Assembly (NCBI GenBank): GCA_029555885.1
Contig: JAKPQT010000753.1
Span: 1 to 10,437 of the forward strand
Reading direction: 5' to 3'
From: Chloroflexota bacterium
GTDB taxonomy: Bacteria > Chloroflexota > Anaerolineae > CG2-30-64-16
Length of the DNA stretch: 10,437 nt
In this document: in pieces, positions 6,818 through 10,437 of the stretch
How the letters are laid out: every line of letters begins with the position of its first letter
How positions within the stretch are numbered: the first letter of the stretch is position 1
Translations under genes and position numbers: made by a program
Notes under the pieces: generated by a model
Database searches by the model: none
The model's input: the letters and a program-made list of their open reading frames with translations, nothing else
Told to the model about the DNA's origin: nothing

Positions 6818-6847
6818 CGAGACGGACGTTGTGACGAGACGGACGTT
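6818..6847. repeat. 13-bp direct repeat between the two 8-bp arrays
   Basis: CGAGACGGACGTT occurs at 6818-6830 and again at 6835-6847, a 17-bp period. It lies in the roughly 98-bp spacer between the inverted arrays. No coding sequence is supported here. Confidence 0.7.
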
Positions 6848-6875
6848 CTCCGAGAGGCTGCTCCCGTCCACATCA

Positions 6876-6923
6876 CCCTGTCACCCTGTCACCTTGTCAC
6901 CCTGTCACCTTGTCATCCCGTCA
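6876..6923 (-). repeat. 8-bp tandem array (TGACRRGG), inverted right copy
   Basis: Read on the minus strand, six units run from 6923 to 6876: TGACGGGA, TGACAAGG, TGACAGGG, TGACAAGG, TGACAGGG, TGACAGGG. The first three bases of the first unit (6923-6921) are the stop codon of the DUF1269 gene. With the left array this makes a large inverted repeat, able to form a long hairpin in transcripts from either side and so perhaps a bidirectional terminator. Confidence 0.9.
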
Positions 6924-7394
6924 CTCCAGCGCGCTGCGCAGCGACTCCTCGATATCCGGGCTGACGTTGGTGTGATAGAGCTGGCCCCGGTAGGGACGGA
7001 GCGCGGCCACAACCGCAGTTTCGTCGCCTTTGCCCAGCACGAACAGCGCGGATGAATCCGGCTGCATCGCGGCCTTGACCTCTTCGACGAACGTGCGGTC
7101 GATATTCTCCTCCAGCGACTTGCCGACGATGGCGCCGCCGGCCGCGCCGAGGGCGATGCCTGCCGGCGGGAACAGGAACATGAGCAGCCCGCCCAGCACG
7201 CCGCCGATGGCCGCGCCCTTCCACGTGGCATCGCTCGGCCGGCCGCGCGTGGTCACATTGCCCTCCGCGTCCTTCACAAGGAGCGCGGCATCCATGATAT
7301 CGACCAGGCCGCGCCGCTCGAGGTCACTCATCGCCGCCCAGACTTCCGCAGCATCGTCCTGCCGGTCAAACGTAATTACCATCAGCGAAGACAT
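6921..7394 (-). CDS. DUF1269-family glycine-rich membrane protein
   Basis: This 157-residue protein matches the DUF1269 family, whose function is unknown. An N-terminal alpha/beta segment (MVITFDRQDDAAEVWAAMSD, from residue 5) is followed by the family core: WKGAAIGGVLGGLLMFLFPPAG (58-79) and IALGAAGGAIVGKSLEENIDRTFV (80-103). This gives a glycine-zipper-like hydrophobic hairpin, then SSALFVLGKGDETAVVAAL (114-132). Family members are thought to be inner-membrane associated. The start at 7394 is preferred over an ATG at 7409 because GGGAGGA (7399-7405) precedes it directly. The gene lies 86 bp after the secreted-protein gene on the same strand and may be read from that promoter, as no clear promoter is visible between them. 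Its stop codon is part of the 8-bp repeat array. Confidence 0.85.
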   Translation of the reverse strand: MSSLMVITFDRQDDAAEVWAAMSDLERRGLVDIMDAALLVKDAEGNVTTRGRPSDATWKGAAIGGVLGGLLMFLFPPAGIALGAAGGAIVGKSLEENIDRTFVEEVKAAMQPDSSALFVLGKGDETAVVAALRPYRGQLYHTNVSPDIEESLRSALE

Positions 7395-7480
7395 AGTATC
7401 CTCCCTCATCCAACTTCGGATCGGTGCGTTTATCTGCTCTCATTTCGATCTCTCTGGCGGTCGCGCCCACCGACCCCCGC

Positions 7481-8293
7481 CTATCGCAGCACGAGCGGCA
7501 GGTAGAGACGCGGGCCGGATGTCGCAGTTGCGGACGCAGTGGGCGTCGGGCTGGCATGGGGGTCGGGCGTGTAGGTGATGGTCGGCGTATAGGTCACGGT
7601 CGGGGTTGCGGACGCGGTGGGCGTGACGGTCGATGTAGGCGTTGCGGTCCGCGTGGGCGGCGCAGTGGGTGTCACCGTCGCCGTTGGCGTTGCACCATCG
7701 GTGCAGGCAATGATGCTGACATCGTCGATGAAGAAGTTCGTCGGGTTGGTCGCATCGGTCGTGGCCCAGAAACGGAGTTCCACGTCCTGACCGGTATACG
7801 CGCTGAGGTCCGCGGTCGCGAGGTTCCAGTACCAATCGTAGGAGCTCTTGTCATTGATGGTCGTCGTCGTCGTGATGACCGTCGTGCCGTCCGGCTGGTA
7901 TAACTGCGCCCGCAGATAGTCAAATGGCGCGCCCGGGTGTTCCTCGGTCATGAGCGACCACCAGAACTGGATCGTGATGCTGCTCGTGCCAGGGGGCAGG
8001 CTGATATCCTGGCTGATCCACTCGCTGACATCGTTGAGCGCGCCGAGCCAGACGCCCAGCTTGCCGCTGTGCGGCCACGTGGGATCCACCATTTCGAACA
8101 GCCCGTGCTGTTCCCAGCCCGCGCCACCCCCCTCGAACCCGCCATCTCGGATCAGTTCCTGGCACGTACCCTGCGCTGGGCGCGACGGGGCGGAGTCCGC
8201 GGCTCTTGATGCGCGGGACGTGGCTCGTATTGGCAGAAAACAAATGCTGGCAAGCAAGAGAGAGATAAGGAGATGCCGGATAGCAAACTGCAT
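7481..8293 (-). CDS. Secreted protein with beta-sandwich (CBM-like) domain, Thr/Pro stalk and LYLPLVLR C-terminus
   Basis: This 270-residue protein has a signal peptide (core LLISLLLASICFLPI, 8-22). A domain at about 42-197 has alternating beta-strand patterns typical of jelly-roll carbohydrate-binding or adhesion modules: LIRDGGFEGGGAGWEQHG (47-64), ITIQFWWSL (106-114), VELRFWATTD (171-180), NFFIDDVSI (186-194). Cys44 and Cys197 bracket the domain and could form a disulfide. A Thr/Pro-rich low-complexity stalk follows (202-258, repeated TPT and TYTPT units). The final eight residues, LYLPLVLR, resemble a C-terminal motif I recall from many exported Chloroflexota proteins, possibly a sorting signal. 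The domain's ligand is unknown. The start at 8293 is chosen over an ATG at 8332 because GAGGAG (8301-8306) lies seven bases upstream and the signal peptide starts there. Confidence 0.82.
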   Translation of the reverse strand: MQFAIRHLLISLLLASICFLPIRATSRASRAADSAPSRPAQGTCQELIRDGGFEGGGAGWEQHGLFEMVDPTWPHSGKLGVWLGALNDVSEWISQDISLPPGTSSITIQFWWSLMTEEHPGAPFDYLRAQLYQPDGTTVITTTTTINDKSSYDWYWNLATADLSAYTGQDVELRFWATTDATNPTNFFIDDVSIIACTDGATPTATVTPTAPPTRTATPTSTVTPTASATPTVTYTPTITYTPDPHASPTPTASATATSGPRLYLPLVLR

Positions 8294-8401
8294 GGGACTA
8301 CTCCTCGAACTCAGCCAAAACTCTCCGCGCACAAGTGGTCAAGAGTCTGCAACTGTCACCCCCTCTGCTTGTCCAACGTTCGAATATCAAGCACCCTGAT
8401 T

Positions 8402-8430
8402 AGTTTAGATGAAATCGTCGTCCGGCGCAA
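8402..8430 (-). promoter_or_regulatory. Candidate proximal promoter of the secreted-protein gene
   Basis: On the minus strand TTGCGC (8430-8425) and TAAACT (8407-8402) are 17 bp apart. The predicted start near 8395 would give a leader of about 100 bases. Each box matches four of six consensus positions. Confidence 0.4.
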
Positions 8431-8443
8431 CCCTCGTGTCTGC

Positions 8444-8471
8444 GCTATATACACATCTCCTGGTAGGTCAA
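8444..8471 (-). promoter_or_regulatory. Candidate distal promoter of the secreted-protein gene
   Basis: On the minus strand TTGACC (8471-8466) and TATAGC (8449-8444) are 16 bp apart. The -35 is nearly perfect. It almost abuts the plus-strand promoter at 8475, making a compact divergent control site. Confidence 0.4.
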
Positions 8472-8474
8472 GAT

Positions 8475-8503
8475 TTGCAGCACAAGAAGAGTTGTGTTAT
8501 GTT
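8475..8503 (+). promoter_or_regulatory. Candidate promoter for the two-helix peptide and SMP-30-like genes
   Basis: TTGCAG (8475-8480) and TATGTT (8498-8503) are 17 bp apart. Transcription would start near 8510, leaving a leader of about 125 bases before the ATG at 8637. Confidence 0.4.
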
Positions 8504-8636
8504 GGGCACAAATCAGGACACGGTCCCCTGCTGAGTTGTTCCCGTTCTCTGCTCGTGCCCCCGCTGACCACTGCTGGTTGGTGCTGCAGACCGTGTTCCC
8601 AGGCGCTTGCCTATCCCCCACTCTGTGAGGAGACAC

Positions 8637-8867
8637 ATGCCGTATCCTTCAAACTGTAAGCCCATCCACTCGGATGATAGCCTGGAACCAGGCGGCCCGC
8701 TTGGACTTGGCACGGTGGGCTGGCTTGTCATCGGCGCACTGATCGGGGTCATTGTCCTGCTGGTGACCAACGAACAGGCGCCCATGTTTGCGCTGGGCGG
8801 CGTCGGCGCGGGCCTCGGCCTGATCCTCGGCGCAGGCACCAGATTCAAGCTGCCGCGCGGCAAATAG
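8637..8867 (+). CDS. Small two-helix membrane protein, function unknown
   Basis: This 76-residue protein has a short polar N-terminus (1-22, one Cys), two hydrophobic helices (about 25-43, VGWLVIGALIGVIVLL; about 49-67, MFALGGVGAGLGLILGAG) separated by the polar turn VTNEQA, and a basic tail ending RFKLPRGK. By the positive-inside rule the tail is probably cytoplasmic. Glycine spacing in the second helix suggests tight helix packing. The start at 8637 is supported by GAGGAG (8627-8632) four bases upstream and preferred to a TTG at 8607. I recognise no family. The SMP-30-like gene follows 109 bp downstream beyond a hairpin, so co-transcription is possible. Confidence 0.72.
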   Translation: MPYPSNCKPIHSDDSLEPGGPLGLGTVGWLVIGALIGVIVLLVTNEQAPMFALGGVGAGLGLILGAGTRFKLPRGK

Positions 8868-8868
8868 C

Positions 8869-8904
8869 CCCTTGCGCACGACGCTGTGCGAATCCGCGCA
8901 AGGG
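8869..8904. terminator. Hairpin behind the two-helix peptide gene
   Basis: CCCTTGCGC (8869-8877) pairs with GCGCAAGGG (8896-8904), a perfect 9-bp stem around 18 bases. An alternative inner hairpin pairs CGCAC (8875-8879) with GTGCG (8886-8890). No T-run follows directly; the nearest is TTTT around 8930. It may be a weak terminator or a processing/stability element between two co-oriented genes. Confidence 0.45.
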
Positions 8905-8976
8905 AACGTGGCCCACTGAAATAGCAGCCTTTTCGTGGCAGACTCCACACAAAGTCTGTACTGAGGAGCGAAAGCC

Positions 8977-9984
8977 ATGAGGCAAAGACCAGATACGCGT
9001 TCGAACTCGACCGCCACGGCGCTGCCAGCGCATGTCGCGAGCCAGAGCCTGCGCGCGATTCTTTTGCTGGCCGCCATTGCGGCGCTCCTGCTGGCGAGTG
9101 TACTGTCCGCCAACGCTGCCCCTGCCTTTCCGGAGAACATCCCCCTGCCGAACGGCTGGGCGCCGGAAGGGATCGCGACGGGCCGCGGGACCGACTTCTA
9201 CGTCGGCTCGCTCGCCAATGGCGGCATCTACAAGGGCGACCTACGTACCGGCACAGGCGCTGTCCTCGTCGATGGTGAGGCGGGCCGCTCTATCGTCGGC
9301 ATCAAGGTTGACGCGCGGACCAACTACATCTTCGCCTCAGGTCGTACGAGCGGGAAGGCCTTTGTGTTTGACGCGGCAACCGGCGCGCTGCTCGCCGAGT
9401 ACCTATTGACGACCAAGACCCCGTCGTTCATCAACGATGTCGTCGTGACCCGTGACGCGGCCTACTTCACCAACTCCAATCAACCGGAGCTATACCGACT
9501 TCCGCTCGGACCCGGCGGCAGCCTGCCTGCTGCAGGGGATATTGAAGTCATCTCCCTCGGTGGCGACTACGTGCAGGTGGGCGGCTTCAACGCGAACGGC
9601 ATCGATGCGACACCGGACGGCAAGCGACTCATCATCGTGCAGAGCGCAACGGGCTATCTGTTCACGGTTGATCCGGCCACCGGCAGCGCGATCCGCATCG
9701 ATGTTGCAGGCGGCGACCACGACGGGCTGGTATCCAATGGTGACGGCATTCTGCTCCTGGGCAGGACCCTGTACGTGGTCCAGAACCAGTTGAACAAGAT
9801 CGCGGTCATCGACGTGAACCTGGTGACCAACACCGGCACGGTGACGGGTTACATCACCGACCCGGCCTTCCGCGTGCCGACCACTATCGCGGCGTTCGGC
9901 AAGTCGCTCTATGCGGTGAACGCGCGCTTCGGCACGCCGGTCACCCCGGACACCGACTATGATGTCGTAAAGGTCGACAAGTAA
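8977..9984 (+). CDS. Exported SMP-30/gluconolactonase-like beta-propeller protein
   Basis: This 335-residue protein has a long signal peptide: 25 polar residues, then core LRAILLLAAIAALLLASVL and a probable cut after SANA (about 48). The mature part is a six-bladed beta-propeller of the SMP-30/LRE-like or NHL-like type, with WAPEGIA (61-67), NDVVVTRDAAYFTNSNQPELYR (153-174), NGIDATPDGKRLIIV (207-221) and GGDHDGL (245-251). In SMP-30 enzymes, Asn and Asp in the equivalent NDV and NGI positions bind a divalent metal, so a lactonase-like site is possible, but many exported relatives have no known activity. The start at 8977 is supported by GAGGAG (8963-8968). No C-terminal anchor is seen. Strong 18-bp terminator-like hairpin follows. 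Homologues can be mislabelled as other enzymes, so a specific activity should not be assumed. Confidence 0.85.
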   Translation: MRQRPDTRSNSTATALPAHVASQSLRAILLLAAIAALLLASVLSANAAPAFPENIPLPNGWAPEGIATGRGTDFYVGSLANGGIYKGDLRTGTGAVLVDGEAGRSIVGIKVDARTNYIFASGRTSGKAFVFDAATGALLAEYLLTTKTPSFINDVVVTRDAAYFTNSNQPELYRLPLGPGGSLPAAGDIEVISLGGDYVQVGGFNANGIDATPDGKRLIIVQSATGYLFTVDPATGSAIRIDVAGGDHDGLVSNGDGILLLGRTLYVVQNQLNKIAVIDVNLVTNTGTVTGYITDPAFRVPTTIAAFGKSLYAVNARFGTPVTPDTDYDVVKVDK

Positions 9985-10025
9985 GCTGATGTAGGGCCCG
10001 GCCGCGCACACACCCTGGCAGCAAT

Positions 10026-10075
10026 AAGCCGAGCATGGGACCCCACCCAGTGCATGGGTCCCATGCTCGGCTTGT
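10026..10075 (+). terminator. 18-bp perfect hairpin terminating the SMP-30-like gene
   Basis: AAGCCGAGCATGGGACCC (10026-10043) pairs perfectly with 10056-10073 around a 12-base loop, and a moderately T-rich stretch (TTGTCTTT) follows. It lies 41 bp past the stop codon and directly before the -35 box of the ABC transporter promoter, so it isolates the two transcription units. Confidence 0.78.
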
Positions 10076-10077
10076 CT

Positions 10078-10105
10078 TTGGCGAAACGCGTATCTCGGTT
10101 ACAAT
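10078..10105 (+). promoter_or_regulatory. Promoter of the ABC transporter gene
   Basis: TTGGCG (10078-10083) and TACAAT (10100-10105) are 16 bp apart, and the -10 sits in GTTACAATGG, the same context as upstream of the CAP gene. Transcription would start near 10112, about 32 bases before the GTG start. Confidence 0.55.
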
Positions 10106-10143
10106 GGAGCGCGTTCGCACTCTTCGCACTGGGAACAAGCTTC

Positions 10144-10437
10144 GTGACTAGTTCTGCTATACCTGTGAGCAGGCGGCCTGCGCACAGGCCACCTGCTAGA
10201 TCGTCGGGCAGCACGGCGATCATCTGGCGGGCGCTCGGTTATCTCCGGCCTTACTGGCGTCTGACCGCAGGCTCCTATCTCGCACTGCTCGCCATCGCCG
10301 GGCTGGCGATTGCCATCCCACAGTTCATCCGCTGGATCATCGACCGCGGCATCGGCGGCCAGGACACCGGCCTGCTGGCGCGCGCAGTAGTCGGGCTGCT
10401 CGGTCTGACGCTGCTGCGCGGGGTGCTGGTCTACTTC
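10144..10437 (+). CDS. ABC exporter permease/ATP-binding protein, N-terminal part (truncated by window)
   Basis: The frame is open from a GTG at 10144 to the window edge (98 codons). A basic, Ser/Pro-rich N-terminus (about 1-28) is followed by IIWRALGYLRPYWRLT (26-41), then a hydrophobic helix (about 42-62, LALLAIAGLAIAIP) and QFIRWIIDRGIGG (63-75). This is the classic opening of the transmembrane domain of MsbA/LmrA-type half-transporters, where the first helix is followed by a conserved I-D-x-G-I stretch. A second helix begins at about 82 (LARAVVGLLGLTLLRGVLVYF). The ATPase domain would lie outside the window, so the substrate cannot be inferred. The GTG has only a modest ribosome binding site (GGGAA, 10131-10135); a GTG at 10165 is an alternative with none. 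Confidence 0.82.
   Translation, partial: MTSSAIPVSRRPAHRPPARSSGSTAIIWRALGYLRPYWRLTAGSYLALLAIAGLAIAIPQFIRWIIDRGIGGQDTGLLARAVVGLLGLTLLRGVLVYF

Larger units (their letters stand above)
8294..8636. other. Divergent intergenic region
   Basis: This 343-bp gap separates the start of the secreted-protein gene (minus) from that of the two-helix membrane peptide (plus). It holds two candidate minus-strand promoters, one candidate plus-strand promoter and a long-range inverted repeat in the plus-strand leader. I see no tRNA or coding frame I would defend in it. Confidence 0.7.

Noticed and set aside
6706..6923. CRISPR array
   Set aside because: Units are 8 bp with no spacers, and the two sets are inverted relative to each other. 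This is a short tandem repeat pair.
7459..7475. GGTCG-N7-CGACC hairpin between the secreted-protein and DUF1269 genes as a terminator
   Set aside because: Only five base pairs and no T-run after it.
8939..8958. CAGACT-N8-AGTCTG inverted repeat just before the SMP-30-like gene
   Set aside because: Six-bp arms in a 20-bp stretch next to the ribosome binding site; too weak to call without comparison to relatives.

Overview
The window is GC-rich bacterial chromosome, densely coded on both strands. Several traits suggest a Chloroflexota (Anaerolineae-like) bacterium: a secreted protein with a Thr/Pro-rich stalk ending in an LYLPLVLR-type C-terminus, a GH130 enzyme divergent from a UroD-like protein, GGAGG-type ribosome binding sites, and TACAAT-like -10 boxes. 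This placement is an inference from style; no marker gene in the window was compared with a database.

Layout. (1) 1-956, minus strand: the first codons of an unidentified gene at the left edge, preceded 12 bp upstream by a GH130 glycosidase/phosphorylase gene. (2) 957-1098: divergent promoters. (3) 1099-2274, plus: a UroD-superfamily (MtaA/MtbA-like) protein of unknown substrate. (4) 2352-2390: a perfect 16-bp hairpin between convergent genes, then at 2410-2784 (minus) a small signal peptide/stalk/membrane-anchor protein. (5) 2972-4852, minus: translational GTPase TypA/BipA, with a GNRA-loop terminator behind it and a second intrinsic terminator in its own leader. (6) 5092-6716, plus: a membrane-anchored CAP-domain protein and a PlsC-like acyltransferase, probably one operon. 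(7) 6706-6923: two inverted arrays of an 8-bp repeat (TGACRRGG) that also provide the stop codons of the two convergent genes around them. (8) 6921-8293, minus: a DUF1269 glycine-rich membrane protein and a secreted carbohydrate-binding-like protein. (9) 8294-8636: divergent promoters and a possibly structured leader. (10) 8637-9984, plus: a two-helix membrane peptide and an exported SMP-30-like beta-propeller, closed by an 18-bp hairpin. (11) 10144 to the right edge, plus: the start of an ABC exporter with its own promoter.

Most genes appear to be housekeeping, cell-envelope or carbohydrate functions. GH130 and the UroD-like gene share a divergent control region and may be regulated together. 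I found no clear defence, mobile or biosynthetic system. The most unusual signals are non-coding: the stop-codon-supplying 8-bp arrays, and the typA leader, where a promoter, an overlapping palindrome and an intrinsic terminator lie within about 100 bp.
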